Origin: Herminiimonas sp. KBW02
Lineage (GTDB): Bacteria > Pseudomonadota > Gammaproteobacteria > Burkholderiales > Burkholderiaceae_D
Direction: 5' to 3'
Assembly (NCBI RefSeq): GCF_003852535.1
Contig: NZ_QAJP01000007.1
Location: 211,013-275,012, forward strand
Length of the DNA: 64,000 nucleotides
Below, piece after piece: positions 46,318 to 56,873 of the stretch. Numbering within the stretch: position 1 is the first letter of the stretch; each line of letters starts with the position of its first letter. The position numbers were made by a program, and so were the translations under genes. Under the pieces are notes generated by a model that was not told the DNA's origin, made no database searches, and saw nothing but the letters and a program-made list of their open reading frames with translations.

Positions 46318-46349
46318 CCATCTTGTTAACCAAATTGTTAACAAGATGG
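46318..46349. promoter_or_regulatory. Perfect 13-bp inverted repeat, probable enhancer site for the sigma54 activator
   Basis: Arms CCATCTTGTTAAC (46318-46330) and its exact complement (46337-46349) flank a 6-bp AT-rich spacer. Centre at 46333, about 230 bp from the leftward sigma54 start and 218 bp from the rightward one, the usual distance for an upstream activating sequence. Binding by the adjacent activator is inferred. Confidence 0.65.
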
Positions 46350-46523
46350 CGCTTCCTTTGTTCGTTTTTACTTGAACCAGCGTAGCTGGAATTGTGTTTT
46401 TGCTACGCCTCGCTTTGGCGCACGGAATCGCTGTGCCGGAGCGTATGCGCAAAGAACGTGCATATGGCGCAAGTACATTGCTCCAAAGCAAGTAGGTAGA
46501 GCGGTAAAACGTAGTTTGGTACT

Positions 46524-46551
46524 TGGCAGGGACATTGCTTACACAATGTCC
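46524..46551 (+). promoter_or_regulatory. Sigma54 promoter of the activator gene, with inverted repeat over the start site
   Basis: TGGCAG-N5-TTGCT at 46524-46540 differs from consensus at one base. Expected start is near 46550, 25 nt before the ATG at 46575. A perfect 8-bp inverted repeat GGACATTG/CAATGTCC (46530-46537 with 46544-46551) covers the -12 element and the start site, a good position for repression or a 5' hairpin. Confidence 0.75.
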
Positions 46552-46574
46552 GTGATGTCGATAAGAGGTTGGGT

Positions 46575-48239
46575 ATGGAAATGAAGAGCAAGGAATTCAG
46601 CACAGGAATCCGGCCGTATTTGCATTCGACGGCACAGGCTGAGCTGTCGAAGAATGTACACGGCATAGTCGACTGGTCGGAGACGCAGCTCTTTGTGACG
46701 CGGGAGATATCGAAGCTGATAGGCAAGAGCCTGGATCCGGCTTTTGCGATACGCAATATGTTGCACCTGTTATCCGAATTCCTCGGCTTGAATCGCGGCC
46801 GTTTGTTTTTATTCGATGCGCAAAAGCAGCGACTCGTAATCCGCTATTCGTACGGACTGGATGAAGACGAGATCAAGCGCGGCGTGTTCCGTCCCGGTGA
46901 GGGGATTACCGGCAAGGTGTTCCAGTCGGGCGAAGTGGCGATCATCCAGGATATTGATACCGAACCCAATTACCTGGCGCGCACGGTAGATCGCGATACG
47001 CTGCCGAAGGGAACGATCTCCATGTTTGCCCTGCCCATCATCGTCAACGGTACGGTGCGTGGTGTGCTGGCAGTAAATCGCTTCCGTGGTTTGCATCGTC
47101 CGCTGAGCGATGACCTGGTGACCGTGCGTCTGGTGGCCGCACAGATTGCGCAATTGCTGCGCATAGAACATTTGGTGAACGAGCAGGTCGAGCGGCGTAC
47201 TGCGGCGTTGACAGTAGAGAACCGCGAACTGAAGAAGGCGCTGGGCAAGCAGGCGCAGCACGGCGGCATCATAGGCGAGTCGGTGGCGTCACGCGCAGCC
47301 CTGCGCCAGATCACGCAGGTGGCGAATACGGTGGCGACTGTGTTGCTGTTGGGCGAATCAGGTACCGGTAAGGAATTGTTTGCGCGTGCCTTGCATATGG
47401 CGAGTGACCGGCGCGAGGCGCCTTTCATCAAAGTGAATTGCGGTGCCATCCCGGAGAATTTGTTTGAGTCTGAATTGTTCGGCCATGAAAAAGGTTCGTT
47501 CACCGGCGCGCATGCTGCCAAGCCCGGGCGCTTTGAAGATGCGGATGGCGGTACGCTCTTCCTGGATGAAGTCGGAGACTTGCCTTTGTTATTGCAGGTC
47601 AAATTGCTGCGCGCCTTGCAGGAGCAGCAAATCCAGCGCGTCGGCGGGCGCAAGGAGATACCGGTCAATGTACGCATCGTCGCAGCGACCAACCGTGACT
47701 TGCAGCAGCTGGTGGCGAGCGGACGTTTCCGCCTCGACCTGTTTTATCGTTTAAATGTGGTACCGGTCAAACTACCGGCGCTGCGTGCGCGGGCCGAAGA
47801 TATTCCGGCGCTGGCCCGTCATTTCATCGGCCTGGCGAATGACACTTTCCAGCGTCATGCCACGCTGATGCCGGGCGCGATGGAGCAACTGATACGCTTC
47901 CCCTGGCCTGGCAACATCCGCCAACTGCAAAACATTATCGAACGCCTGGTCCTGCTGGCCGAACAGCCGGAGATCGAAGCCGAGGATGTCAGCCGGGTGC
48001 TGGAGTCGGAGCGTGCAGTGGATGCGGTGTTGTCGAGCATGACAGTCGCTAGCGGGACCAATACCGTGACCCGCTCGGTACGGACCAATCAGGCAGTGCG
48101 CGGCGATGAGGTGGAGCAGATTGTGTCGGCGCTGACCGAATGCGGCGGCAATAAATCACGCGCGGCACAAATATTGGGGCTGACCTTGCGGCAATTGAAT
48201 TACCGCATCAAGGTGCTGCAAATCACCTTGCACAGCTGA
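46575..48239 (+). CDS. NifA-like GAF/AAA+/Fis sigma54-dependent activator
   Basis: 554 residues. GAF domain (about 40-200: [36 protein letters not shown]), a linker helix, an AAA+ domain (about 225-460) with GESGTGKE, the contact loop [14 protein letters not shown] and R-finger region [21 protein letters not shown] Fis-type helix-turn-helix ([24 protein letters not shown]) ends the protein. It should activate the divergent transporter/nitrilase operon and, from its own -24/-12 promoter, itself. ATG at 46575 lies 6 bp after AGAGG; TTG 46569 is less likely. The GAF domain may sense a nitrogen signal or a pathway ligand; that is not visible. Confidence 0.93.
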   Translation: MEMKSKEFSTGIRPYLHSTAQAELSKNVHGIVDWSETQLFVTREISKLIGKSLDPAFAIRNMLHLLSEFLGLNRGRLFLFDAQKQRLVIRYSYGLDEDEIKRGVFRPGEGITGKVFQSGEVAIIQDIDTEPNYLARTVDRDTLPKGTISMFALPIIVNGTVRGVLAVNRFRGLHRPLSDDLVTVRLVAAQIAQLLRIEHLVNEQVERRTAALTVENRELKKALGKQAQHGGIIGESVASRAALRQITQVANTVATVLLLGESGTGKELFARALHMASDRREAPFIKVNCGAIPENLFESELFGHEKGSFTGAHAAKPGRFEDADGGTLFLDEVGDLPLLLQVKLLRALQEQQIQRVGGRKEIPVNVRIVAATNRDLQQLVASGRFRLDLFYRLNVVPVKLPALRARAEDIPALARHFIGLANDTFQRHATLMPGAMEQLIRFPWPGNIRQLQNIIERLVLLAEQPEIEAEDVSRVLESERAVDAVLSSMTVASGTNTVTRSVRTNQAVRGDEVEQIVSALTECGGNKSRAAQILGLTLRQLNYRIKVLQITLHS

Positions 48240-48315
48240 GGTCGAGAAGCAGATATGCACCGCCTCATTTTTGAGCGCCAGAAATTTGTTCTTTGAAATC
48301 AAGGGCTTCGACTGC

Positions 48316-48346
48316 TTACACACAGTTACGCACAATGTTATCCACA
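48316..48346 (+). promoter_or_regulatory. Three clustered DnaA-box-like 9-mers upstream of exbB
   Basis: TTATCCACA at 48338-48346 is the perfect DnaA consensus. TTACGCACA (48326-48334) and TTACACACA (48316-48324) each differ from TTWTNCACA at one base, all in the same orientation with 1- and 3-bp gaps. Located in the 280-bp gap before exbB. DnaA binding is inferred. Confidence 0.5.
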
Positions 48347-48518
48347 GAAAATGTGCACAAGCCATGTGTGCATTCTCATGATCGCGTTAAAAGGCGGTGG
48401 CATCTGCTTATCTGGCTGTACGCAATGTGGGCAAGGCTATGAATGAAACTTGCTCTCGCAGCGTCAAACCGTTACATTCTCCATCCATACTTATTGAATC
48501 CCACAGAAGGAGCTTATT

Positions 48519-49130
48519 TTGCTCGCCATTATTCATGCAGCAGGCTGGCCTATCTGGCTGTTGCTGATTGCCTCCGTTATTGCCCTGACCCTGATTATCG
48601 AACGTAGCATGTACTTGCGGCGCAATCGCATATTGCCGCCCAGCTTGCTGGAAGAGGTGGTGCGGGTTTATCGCAGCGGCCGTATCGATGAGAACGTGGT
48701 GACGACGCTGGAACAGAATTCGCCTTTGGGTCGCGTATTGGCTGCGGGTTTGCGCAACGTGGATGCACCGCGCGATGTCATGAAGGAATCGATCGAAGAA
48801 GCCGGGCGCGGTACTGCGCATACGCTGGAACGCTTCCTGACGACGCTGGGCACGATCGCCACGCTGGCACCGCTAATGGGTTTGTTTGGTACCGTGGTCG
48901 GCATGATCGAGATTTTTGGTTCACAAAATGCGACCGGTACCGGCGCGAATCCGGCGCAACTGGCGCATGGTATTTCGATTGCTCTCTACAACACAGGTTT
49001 CGGTCTGGCGATTGCGATGCCATCGCTGGTGTTTTACCGTCACTTCCGCGCACTGGTCGATAGCTTCATCATCGATATGGAGCAGCAGGCTGTGAAGTTT
49101 GTCGATATCGTGCATGGCGCACGCAAGTAA
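48519..49130 (+). CDS. exbB: ExbB/TolQ-family proton channel protein
   Basis: 203 residues with three membrane segments (about 8-27, 100-125, 145-170). MGLFGTVVGMIEIF and ALYNTGFGLAIAMPSLVFYRHFR are family signatures. It forms the proton channel with ExbD that energises an outer-membrane process. TTG start at 48519 is supported by AAGGAG six bases upstream. First gene of an exbB-exbD-lpxK-Trm112-kdsB run. No tonB is adjacent, so the energised partner is unknown. Confidence 0.93.
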   Translation: MLAIIHAAGWPIWLLLIASVIALTLIIERSMYLRRNRILPPSLLEEVVRVYRSGRIDENVVTTLEQNSPLGRVLAAGLRNVDAPRDVMKESIEEAGRGTAHTLERFLTTLGTIATLAPLMGLFGTVVGMIEIFGSQNATGTGANPAQLAHGISIALYNTGFGLAIAMPSLVFYRHFRALVDSFIIDMEQQAVKFVDIVHGARK

Positions 49131-49151
49131 GAGCCCGGAAAGAGACGCCTG

Positions 49152-49586
49152 ATGAATTTCCGCAAAGGACAAGGCCGCGAAGATCCGGAAATCAATCTGA
49201 TTGCCTTCATCGATGTATTGCTGGTGATCCTGATTTTCCTGATGGTTTCGACCAGCTATAGCAAATTTACCGCCTTGCAGATTACCTTGCCGACCGCTGA
49301 TGCGGAGAAGGCAATGGACCGGCCATTTGAAATTAATGTCGGCGTGGATACGCAAGGTCGTTACTCGATCAATAATGCACGCGTCGCCGTGCAGAATCCG
49401 GATGCACTGGCCGCAGAGCTGACTGCTGCGGTGGCGGCTTCGAGCAAGCCGAATGCCGATCCGGTTATCATCATTGCAGCTGATGCAACCGCTACGCACC
49501 AGACGGTGATCAATGTATTGGAAGCGGCCCGTATCGCCGGTTATTCCAAGGTCACGTTTGCTGCGCAAACCAGCGGCAAGAAATAA
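49152..49586 (+). CDS. exbD: ExbD/TolR-family protein
   Basis: 144 residues: short cytosolic N-terminus (MNFRKGQGREDPEINLIAFI), one membrane helix (about 15-37) bearing the functional Asp in FIDVLLVILIFLMV, and a periplasmic domain ending IAGYSKVTFAAQ. It completes the ExbB proton channel. Gap to exbB is 21 bp. Close to lpxK as in related Burkholderiales. Confidence 0.94.
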   Translation: MNFRKGQGREDPEINLIAFIDVLLVILIFLMVSTSYSKFTALQITLPTADAEKAMDRPFEINVGVDTQGRYSINNARVAVQNPDALAAELTAAVAASSKPNADPVIIIAADATATHQTVINVLEAARIAGYSKVTFAAQTSGKK

Positions 49587-49649
49587 GCAGTTCTATCATG
49601 TGGCGGTGCCGACGATGTCGGCACCACTACTTTCATACGGAATCCACCC

Positions 49650-50693
49650 TTGGCTCTTCAGCGCTCCAATCTTGAAGAATTCCTGACGCGTACCTGGTCG
49701 CAGCGCGGCCTGGCGGCATGCGTGCTGCTGCCGGTGTCGGCCTTGTTTGGCGGTTTGTCGGCCGTGCGCCGCGCCGCCTACAGCGCAGGTCTTGCGAAGA
49801 GCGAGCGCTTGCCGGTACCGGTAGTGGTGGTGGGGAATATCTTTGTCGGTGGCACCGGCAAGACGCCGCTGACGATCTGGCTGGTGCAGGCCTTGCGCCA
49901 GGCCGGTTATACACCTGGCGTGATTTCGCGCGGTTATGGTGTGCACAACAACGTACCGCAAGAGGTCACAGCACAGTCGCTGGCGCAAGAGGTCGGCGAT
50001 GAACCTTTGCTGATTGCGTATCGTGCCGCGTGTCCGGTGATGGTCGGACGCGACCGGGTCGCGGTGGCAAGCGCCTTGCTGGCAGCACATCCGGAAGTCG
50101 ATGTGCTGGTGTCGGATGACGGTCTGCAGCATTACCGCATGCAGCGGGATATAGAAATCGTCCTGTTCGACGGACGCGGTGCCGGTAATGGCTGGCTCTT
50201 GCCTGCCGGTCCCTTGCGTGAGCCGACGTCGCGTCAGCGCGATTTCACCGTGTTGAATGGTGCGGCCCACGCACCGGGTTTGCCGCCGGATGCGATCCGT
50301 ATGCAGCTGGTCGGCAATACTGCAGAAAAACTGAATGATCGTTCGCAAAACAGCCCGCTGAGCTCTTTCGCCGCGACTGATGGCAAGCATGCACCGGTGA
50401 TCCTGGCGGCCGCCGGAATAGGTAATCCGGGACGGTTTTTTGGCTTGTTGCGTAGTGCTGGTTTGCAATTCGAAGAGATGGCTTTGCCCGACCATTATGA
50501 TTTTGCTGACAATCCCTTTGTACATGTGCAGGCGGATGTGATCCTGATTACCGAGAAGGATGCAGTAAAATGTCGGCAAAACGAAGGTTTGAGAAACGAC
50601 ACCCGTTTGTGGGTCGTGCCTGTAACAGCGCAGCTTGACGGCGCGCTTGCTGAAAAAATTGTGGAGAAACTCCGTGGACGCTCGATTGCTTGA
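49650..50693 (+). CDS. lpxK: Tetraacyldisaccharide 4'-kinase
   Basis: 347 residues. Phosphorylates the 4' position of the lipid A disaccharide precursor at the inner membrane. Walker A GGTGKTP within [33 protein letters not shown] and [21 protein letters not shown] are all typical LpxK. A hydrophobic N-terminal segment anchors it. The only start fitting the family length is TTG at 49650, with a weak ACGGAA site. The 3' end overlaps the Trm112 gene by 20 bp. Confidence 0.95.
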   Translation: MALQRSNLEEFLTRTWSQRGLAACVLLPVSALFGGLSAVRRAAYSAGLAKSERLPVPVVVVGNIFVGGTGKTPLTIWLVQALRQAGYTPGVISRGYGVHNNVPQEVTAQSLAQEVGDEPLLIAYRAACPVMVGRDRVAVASALLAAHPEVDVLVSDDGLQHYRMQRDIEIVLFDGRGAGNGWLLPAGPLREPTSRQRDFTVLNGAAHAPGLPPDAIRMQLVGNTAEKLNDRSQNSPLSSFAATDGKHAPVILAAAGIGNPGRFFGLLRSAGLQFEEMALPDHYDFADNPFVHVQADVILITEKDAVKCRQNEGLRNDTRLWVVPVTAQLDGALAEKIVEKLRGRSIA

Positions 50694-50856
50694 TATTTTG
50701 GTTTGCCCGATCTGTAAAGGTCCGCTTGAGCATGACAAAAAAGCGCAAGAACTGATTTGCAAGGCCGATAAACTCGCCTATCCGATACGTGATGGCATTC
50801 CTATCATGTGGGCTGACCAGGCACGTGACCTGCAAGTCAACGCTGGCGCAAACTGA
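50674..50856 (+). CDS. Trm112-family small protein (UPF0434/YcaR type)
   Basis: 60 residues. [21 protein letters not shown] and [18 protein letters not shown] are the Trm112-like signature. Only CPIC supplies cysteines, plus one Cys later (LICKAD). GTG start at 50674 has GGAG seven bases upstream and overlaps the end of lpxK. In many proteobacteria this gene lies between lpxK and kdsB; the function is unclear, perhaps as partner of a methyltransferase. Confidence 0.92.
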   Translation: MDARLLDILVCPICKGPLEHDKKAQELICKADKLAYPIRDGIPIMWADQARDLQVNAGAN

Positions 50857-50865
50857 TAATCGCTG

Positions 50866-51618
50866 ATGTCTTTTACCGTCATTATTCCTGCCCGTCTGGC
50901 GTCGACCCGGCTGCCGAATAAACCACTGGCTGATCTCGGTGGCAAACCGATGATAGTGCGCGTCGCTGAACGTGCGATGCAATCCGGTGCCGCCCAGGTG
51001 ATCGTTGCAACCGACCATGCCGATATTTTTGCCGCCTGCGCGCAGCACAAGGTTGCGGTGCAGATGACACGTGCCGACCATCCGTCCGGTACGGATCGCA
51101 TTGCCGAAGTGGCGGCACTGATCGGTCTGCCGGATGATGCGGTGGTCGTGAACGTACAAGGTGATGAGCCGCTGATAGATCCGTCTCTGATTGCGGCGAC
51201 GGCGACGCTGATTTCGCGCGATGTGCCGATGGCAACTGCAGCGCACACCATTAGTGATATCGAAGAAACCTTCAATCCGAATGTAGTCAAAGTAGTGCTG
51301 GATAAATCAGGACGTGCGCTGTACTTCTCGCGTGCGACCATACCCTGGCATCGTGATGGTTTTGCTCTGAGCCGGGAAGCAATGCCGGCGGCCTATGCGC
51401 CGCTGCGCCATATCGGCCTGTATGCATACCGTAATGCCTTCCTGCAGGAATACCCGCAGCTCAGCATTTCGCCGCTGGAGCAGCTCGAAGCGCTGGAGCA
51501 GTTACGTGTGTTATGGCATGGCGTACCTATCGCTGTGCACGTGACGCCGCATGCTCCGGTAACAGGCGTGGACACGCCGGAAGACCTGGCGCGCGTAAGG
51601 CAATTCTTTGCTAATTGA
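50866..51618 (+). CDS. kdsB: 3-deoxy-manno-octulosonate cytidylyltransferase
   Basis: 250 residues. Activates Kdo as CMP-Kdo for LPS core synthesis. [25 protein letters not shown] at the N-terminus, ATDHADI, the [11 protein letters not shown] motif, NVQGDEPLI and [12 protein letters not shown] are diagnostic. 9 bp after the Trm112 gene, same transcript. ATG at 50866. Confidence 0.97.
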   Translation: MSFTVIIPARLASTRLPNKPLADLGGKPMIVRVAERAMQSGAAQVIVATDHADIFAACAQHKVAVQMTRADHPSGTDRIAEVAALIGLPDDAVVVNVQGDEPLIDPSLIAATATLISRDVPMATAAHTISDIEETFNPNVVKVVLDKSGRALYFSRATIPWHRDGFALSREAMPAAYAPLRHIGLYAYRNAFLQEYPQLSISPLEQLEALEQLRVLWHGVPIAVHVTPHAPVTGVDTPEDLARVRQFFAN

Positions 51619-51658
51619 TGCGCTGCAGCAAGAGCAAAACTGCGCCAAAACAGCGCTT

Positions 51659-51667
51659 TGCTATAAT
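51659..51667 (+). promoter_or_regulatory. Extended -10 promoter of adk
   Basis: TGCTATAAT at 51659-51667: a perfect -10 with TG extension and no convincing -35. It lies about 115 bp before adk, so adk can be transcribed apart from the upstream operon. Confidence 0.5.
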
Positions 51668-51775
51668 TTTGTGGTAAGTTTCGTGCAAAGTTCATAGGTC
51701 AAATCTATAAATCACGACTATCCTCCGGTGCCGCATTTGCGCCCTTCGGTAATAGAATTCAAAAACTCGTTTTAG

Positions 51776-52441
<666 letters not shown>

Positions 52442-52443
52442 AC

Positions 52444-52474
52444 AAAAAAAGCGGACACCATGTCCGCTTTTTTC
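52444..52474. terminator. Rho-independent terminator after adk
   Basis: Stem GCGGACA/TGTCCGC (52451-52457 with 52461-52467) with CCA loop, A-tract before and T-tract after. Confidence 0.88.
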
Positions 52475-52487
52475 TTATTTGCTCAAA

Positions 52488-52703
52488 TTGCCTTATCGCT
52501 ATAGCATCGGTATTGTATTGATGCAGTCATAACAGAATCAGGGGGAAGCAACCCCGCAACAGACTTAGGTAACAGACTCAGCCAGCCCCTGAATAAAAAG
52601 GGCGACAGAAAGTTTTGCAGTACGCAGTCAGCACGGAACATGTTTATGTCTGTTGCATTGTCGTAGTGGTCAACTTAGTCGTGAAAAAACAGGAGGAGTC
52701 GAT
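52488..52703 (+). promoter_or_regulatory. hppA promoter and structured leader
   Basis: -35 TTGCCT (52488-52493), 17-bp spacer, -10 TATTGT (52511-52516), so a leader of about 180 nt. In it TCAGGGG (52538-52544) can pair with CCCCTGA (52586-52592), or GGGG can pair locally with CCCC (52552-52555): mutually exclusive folds. I recognise no known riboswitch. Confidence 0.35.
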
Positions 52704-54851
52704 ATGGCATCAAGTCTATGGTTCGCCATTGCGTGCGGCATTGTTGCCGTCATCTATGGCCTGATCTCACGTAGCTGGATACTCAAACAAGACGCAGGTA
52801 ATGAACGCATGCAGGACATTGCTGCGGCGATTCAGCAAGGTGCGGCCGCCTATCTGGCGCGCCAGTACCGCACCATCGCCATCGTCGGCGTCGTCCTCTT
52901 CATCATCATTGCATTGGTGCCCGGACTCGGGCTGATGACTGCGATCGGTTTTCTCGCCGGTGCAGTGTTGTCGGGCGCTTGCGGCTTCATCGGCATGAAT
53001 GTGTCGGTGCGTGCCAATGTGCGTACGGCGCAGGCGGCGACCAAGGGTATGAATGAAGCGCTCGATGTGGCCTTCAAGGGCGGTGCGATTACCGGCATGC
53101 TGGTGGTCGGCCTCGGTTTGCTCGGCGTGGCCATTTTCTTCCTGATCCTGACCAGCATGGCGCGCGACGGCGGCGTGTATCACGTCACCTTGCACGACAT
53201 TATTACGCCGCTGATCGGCCTGGCCTTTGGTGCATCGCTCATTTCGATTTTTGCCCGACTCGGCGGCGGCATCTTCACCAAAGGTGCGGACGTCGGCGCT
53301 GACCTGGTGGGTAAGGTGGAAGCGGGTATTCCGGAAGATGATCCGCGCAATCCGGCGGTGATTGCAGATAACGTCGGTGACAACGTAGGAGACTGCGCCG
53401 GTATGGCGGCCGACTTGTTTGAAACGTATGTCGTGACCCTGATCGCGACCATGCTGCTCGGTACTCTCGTGATGCGCGGGCTGGAAGTGCAGGCGGCAAT
53501 CTATCCGCTACTGTTGGGTGGCGTATCTATCCTTGCTTCGATAGTCGGTTGCTCGATGGTCAAAGCGAAAGAGGGCAAGAAAATCATGTCGGCGTTGTAC
53601 ACCGGTTTGTGGTGGGCTGCCGGTTTGTCGCTGATCGGTTTTGCGGTCGTGACCTGGCTCGTCATTCCGCCTGAGTTGTACGTCGCGATGATGGGCTCTG
53701 CGGTAGTCGGCATCATTTTGACCGGCCTCATGGTCTACATCACCGAGTACTACACGGGCACGGATTTCAAACCGGTACAACATGTGGCGCAGGCCTCGAC
53801 TACTGGTCACGGTACCAACATCATCGCAGGTCTTGGTGTCTCGATGCGCTCGACCGCATGGCCAGTGGTATCCGTGTGTTTCGCTATTCTGGCTTCGTAT
53901 TGGTTAGGCGGTTTGTACGGCATCGCGATTGCGGCGACGTCGATGTTGTCGATGGCGGGCATTATCGTTGCACTTGATGCGTATGGTCCGATTACCGACA
54001 ATGCTGGCGGTATTGCCGAAATGTCCGGCATGCCGGAGTCGGTACGCGCGATTACCGATCCGCTCGATGCCGTCGGCAATACAACCAAGGCTGTTACCAA
54101 GGGCTATGCAATTGGTTCTGCGGGGCTTGCTGCGCTGGTGTTGTTTGCCGATTACACGCATGCACTGGATTCGGTCGGCAAGAGCACGACCTTCGACTTG
54201 TCTAATCCGATGGTGATCGTCGGCCTCTTTATCGGTGGCCTGATTCCTTATCTGTTCGGCGCGATGGCGATGGAAGCAGTGGGGCGCGCTGCTGGTGCAG
54301 TAGTGGTCGAAGTGCGCCGTCAGTTCAGCGAGATCAAGGGCATCATGGATGGCAGCGGCAAACCTGAATATGACAAGGCGGTCGATATGCTGACCACTGC
54401 CGCCATCAAGGAAATGATCGTCCCGTCGTTGCTGCCGGTGGTGATTCCTATCCTGGTCGGCCTGATTCTTGGTCCGGCTGCGCTCGGCGGTTTGCTGATG
54501 GGAGCGATCGTGACCGGTATCTTTGTTGCGATTTCGATGACCACTGGTGGTGGTGCCTGGGATAACGCGAAGAAATACATCGAGGATGGAAATCACGGCG
54601 GTAAAGGCTCGGATGCGCATAAAGCGGCGGTGACCGGTGATACGGTCGGCGATCCGTACAAGGACACCGCTGGTCCTGCGGTCAATCCCTTGATCAAAAT
54701 CATCAACATCGTGGCCTTGCTGATCGTACCTTTGTTACCAGCCGCAGGTTTGCAAGTGGTGGATACCGTCACCAATGTCACTATCGTGACGCCGGTACAG
54801 ACCATTGTGGTGCCGGTGGATTCGGCTCCGGTCAATCCGACACGGCCTTGA
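52704..54851 (+). CDS. hppA: Membrane proton-translocating pyrophosphatase, K+-independent type
   Basis: 715 residues with about 16 membrane helices. Hydrolyses PPi to pump protons out of the cytosol. [45 protein letters not shown] region (active site Asp cluster) is intact. The motif [10 protein letters not shown] has Lys at 462 and Thr at 465, the pair that marks the K+-independent H+-pumping class. Start at 52704 is set by AGGAGGAG; the longer frame is leader. The C-terminal 35 residues are an extra hydrophobic stretch with Val/Pro-rich tail. Flanked by terminators on both sides. Confidence 0.95.
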   Translation: MASSLWFAIACGIVAVIYGLISRSWILKQDAGNERMQDIAAAIQQGAAAYLARQYRTIAIVGVVLFIIIALVPGLGLMTAIGFLAGAVLSGACGFIGMNVSVRANVRTAQAATKGMNEALDVAFKGGAITGMLVVGLGLLGVAIFFLILTSMARDGGVYHVTLHDIITPLIGLAFGASLISIFARLGGGIFTKGADVGADLVGKVEAGIPEDDPRNPAVIADNVGDNVGDCAGMAADLFETYVVTLIATMLLGTLVMRGLEVQAAIYPLLLGGVSILASIVGCSMVKAKEGKKIMSALYTGLWWAAGLSLIGFAVVTWLVIPPELYVAMMGSAVVGIILTGLMVYITEYYTGTDFKPVQHVAQASTTGHGTNIIAGLGVSMRSTAWPVVSVCFAILASYWLGGLYGIAIAATSMLSMAGIIVALDAYGPITDNAGGIAEMSGMPESVRAITDPLDAVGNTTKAVTKGYAIGSAGLAALVLFADYTHALDSVGKSTTFDLSNPMVIVGLFIGGLIPYLFGAMAMEAVGRAAGAVVVEVRRQFSEIKGIMDGSGKPEYDKAVDMLTTAAIKEMIVPSLLPVVIPILVGLILGPAALGGLLMGAIVTGIFVAISMTTGGGAWDNAKKYIEDGNHGGKGSDAHKAAVTGDTVGDPYKDTAGPAVNPLIKIINIVALLIVPLLPAAGLQVVDTVTNVTIVTPVQTIVVPVDSAPVNPTRP

Positions 54852-54869
54852 AGGTGATGATGGATGTAT

Positions 54870-54903
54870 AAAAGAAAAGGCAGCGCAGGCTGCCTTTTCT
54901 TTT
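54870..54903. terminator. Rho-independent terminator after hppA
   Basis: Perfect 15-bp stem (54870-54884 with 54889-54903), loop GCAG, A-rich left arm and T-rich right arm. Confidence 0.88.
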
Positions 54904-55050
54904 ATCGCTTGCCGGCATGCGCGTTCATGCCGCGAACTCAAATGAAAAAACTGCGTCCTAAGAAACTGACAGCCGCACGCAAGCGGTTTACACTGGGGGC
55001 GCAGTTTTTGTCCTCTCCTTGCCTCTTTTCACGCACCTCCGGGATTTTGC

Positions 55051-56829
55051 ATGATTAAAACGACTGTTTTTGTCGCCGTATTATCAGCCTTGCTTACCGG
55101 GTGCAGCAGCCCGCCGGTAGTCAAACCATACATCCCGATAGAGCCGGAAGGCAGCAGCGGTTATACCGAAAAGAGTGGTTGGGTCGCAAAGAAATTCATG
55201 GTGGCAGCCGCCAATCCGCTGGCGGTCGATGCCGGATACCAAATGTTGAAGGCGGGTGGTTCTGCAGTTGATGCAGCGATCGCGACGCAAATGGTGCTGG
55301 GTCTGGTGGAGCCGCAATCTTCCGGGCTTGGTGGCGGTGCGTTCATGTTGCATTTCGATGGGGCGCGTGTGCTGGCTTACGATGGCCGCGAAACAGCACC
55401 GCGCAATGTCACCGGGAAATTGTTCCAGAACGCTGAAGGCAAGGCCATGCCTTTCCACGAAGCGGTAGTTGGTGGTCGTGCAGTCGGTGTGCCGGGTGTC
55501 TTGCGCATGCTGGAGCTGGCGCACAAGCAAAACGGCAAATTGCCGTGGGCGACCTTATTCAATCCGGCGATCAAACTGGCGACTGAAGGTTTCGCCGTCA
55601 GTCCGCGCCTCGCCATATTGTTGCAGCATGAAACTTATCTGAAGCAGGACCCGGTCGCCGCCGCCTACTTTTACGATGCGCAAGGCAAGCCCAGACCTGT
55701 CGGCTACATCCTGAAAAACCCCGCGCTGGCTGAAACCATGAAAGCGATAGCGCGCGATGGTGCGAATGCGTTTTACCGCGGCCAGATCGCGCACGATATT
55801 GCAGCCAAGGTTGCGCAACATCCTACCAATCCCGGCGAAATGGGATTGCACGATATAGCCAGTTACAAGGCGAAGGTGCGTGAACCGGTCTGCAGCGATT
55901 ACAAGGTATGGACCGTGTGCGGCATGCCACCACCTTCTTCGGGTGGTGTCGCGATAGCGCAAATCCTGGGCATACTGGAAAAGAAAAACATCGCGGCCTA
56001 TCCACCCGTGAACGGCGCATGGGATGCGCAGGCTGTGCATCTGTTCGCGGAAGCCGGGCGTCTCGCGTATGCGGATCGTGATCGTTATATCGCCGACCCG
56101 GATTTCGCGCCGCTGCCGGGCGGGAGTGTGCAACCCTTGCTGGACAAGAAATACCTGGCACGACGTGCAGCGCTGATCGATTACGAGTCCATGGGCAAGG
56201 CGCAGCCCGGCGATCCTTTCAATACACGCCTGGCCTGGGCCAGCAGCACCTCACCTGAGTTGCCTTCGACTTCGCACATCTCGGTTGTGGATGCGAGCGG
56301 CAATGCGGTGTCCATGACCACTACCATTGAGAACGGTTTCGGTTCGCGGCAAATGGTCGATGGTTTTTTGCTGAACAATGAGCTGACCGATTTTTCATTT
56401 GATCCGAGTGACGTAAATGGCTTCATCGCGAACCGCGTGCAGCCGGGCAAGCGCCCGCGTAGTTCGATGGCGCCGACCTTTGTATTTGAGAAGGGCACAA
56501 AAAAGCTGGTGCTGTCAGTCGGTTCACCCGGTGGTCCTTACATCATCAATTACGTCGGCAAGGTGTTGGTTGGCATGATGGACTGGGGATTGACGGTGCA
56601 GCAGGCGATAGACTTGCCGAATGTCGGCAGCCGTAACGGCCCGACTGAGCTGGAGCGCGGTCGCACACCGCAAGCGTTGGTCAAGGCGCTGACGGAACGC
56701 AAACACGACGTGCAAGTGGTCGAGCAGACATCAGGCTTGCAAGGCATTATGCGTTTGAATGTCCATGGCGAGGAAGTCTGGTTTGGCGGTGCCGATCCAC
56801 GCCGTGAAGGTATCGCCAAAGGGGATTGA
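55051..56829 (+). CDS. ggt: Gamma-glutamyltransferase (lipoprotein form)
   Basis: 592 residues. Lipobox LLTGC near residue 18, then a P-rich linker, so the enzyme is probably membrane-anchored in the periplasm rather than free. It cleaves and transfers the gamma-glutamyl group of glutathione. NPLAVDAGYQMLKAGGSAVDAA, SSGLGGGAFML and the maturation site with catalytic T407 (PSTSHIS) are present. SVGSPGGPYIINYV carries the oxyanion glycines. The precursor self-cleaves before T407. ATG at 55051. The patatin gene follows 44 bp downstream of its stop. Confidence 0.95.
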   Translation: MIKTTVFVAVLSALLTGCSSPPVVKPYIPIEPEGSSGYTEKSGWVAKKFMVAAANPLAVDAGYQMLKAGGSAVDAAIATQMVLGLVEPQSSGLGGGAFMLHFDGARVLAYDGRETAPRNVTGKLFQNAEGKAMPFHEAVVGGRAVGVPGVLRMLELAHKQNGKLPWATLFNPAIKLATEGFAVSPRLAILLQHETYLKQDPVAAAYFYDAQGKPRPVGYILKNPALAETMKAIARDGANAFYRGQIAHDIAAKVAQHPTNPGEMGLHDIASYKAKVREPVCSDYKVWTVCGMPPPSSGGVAIAQILGILEKKNIAAYPPVNGAWDAQAVHLFAEAGRLAYADRDRYIADPDFAPLPGGSVQPLLDKKYLARRAALIDYESMGKAQPGDPFNTRLAWASSTSPELPSTSHISVVDASGNAVSMTTTIENGFGSRQMVDGFLLNNELTDFSFDPSDVNGFIANRVQPGKRPRSSMAPTFVFEKGTKKLVLSVGSPGGPYIINYVGKVLVGMMDWGLTVQQAIDLPNVGSRNGPTELERGRTPQALVKALTERKHDVQVVEQTSGLQGIMRLNVHGEEVWFGGADPRREGIAKGD

Positions 56830-56873
56830 TTCCTGCTTGTCTGAAATCCGAAAGGCCTGAATAATTGGTGTCC

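Noticed and set aside
48316..48346. A replication origin
   Set aside because: Three DnaA-like sites alone are too few; no AT-rich unwinding region, dnaA, dnaN or gidA nearby.
36478..48518. A prophage or integrative element carrying the accessory block
   Set aside because: No integrase, tRNA target, transposase or flanking direct repeats were seen, so only an insertion relative to remembered synteny is claimed.
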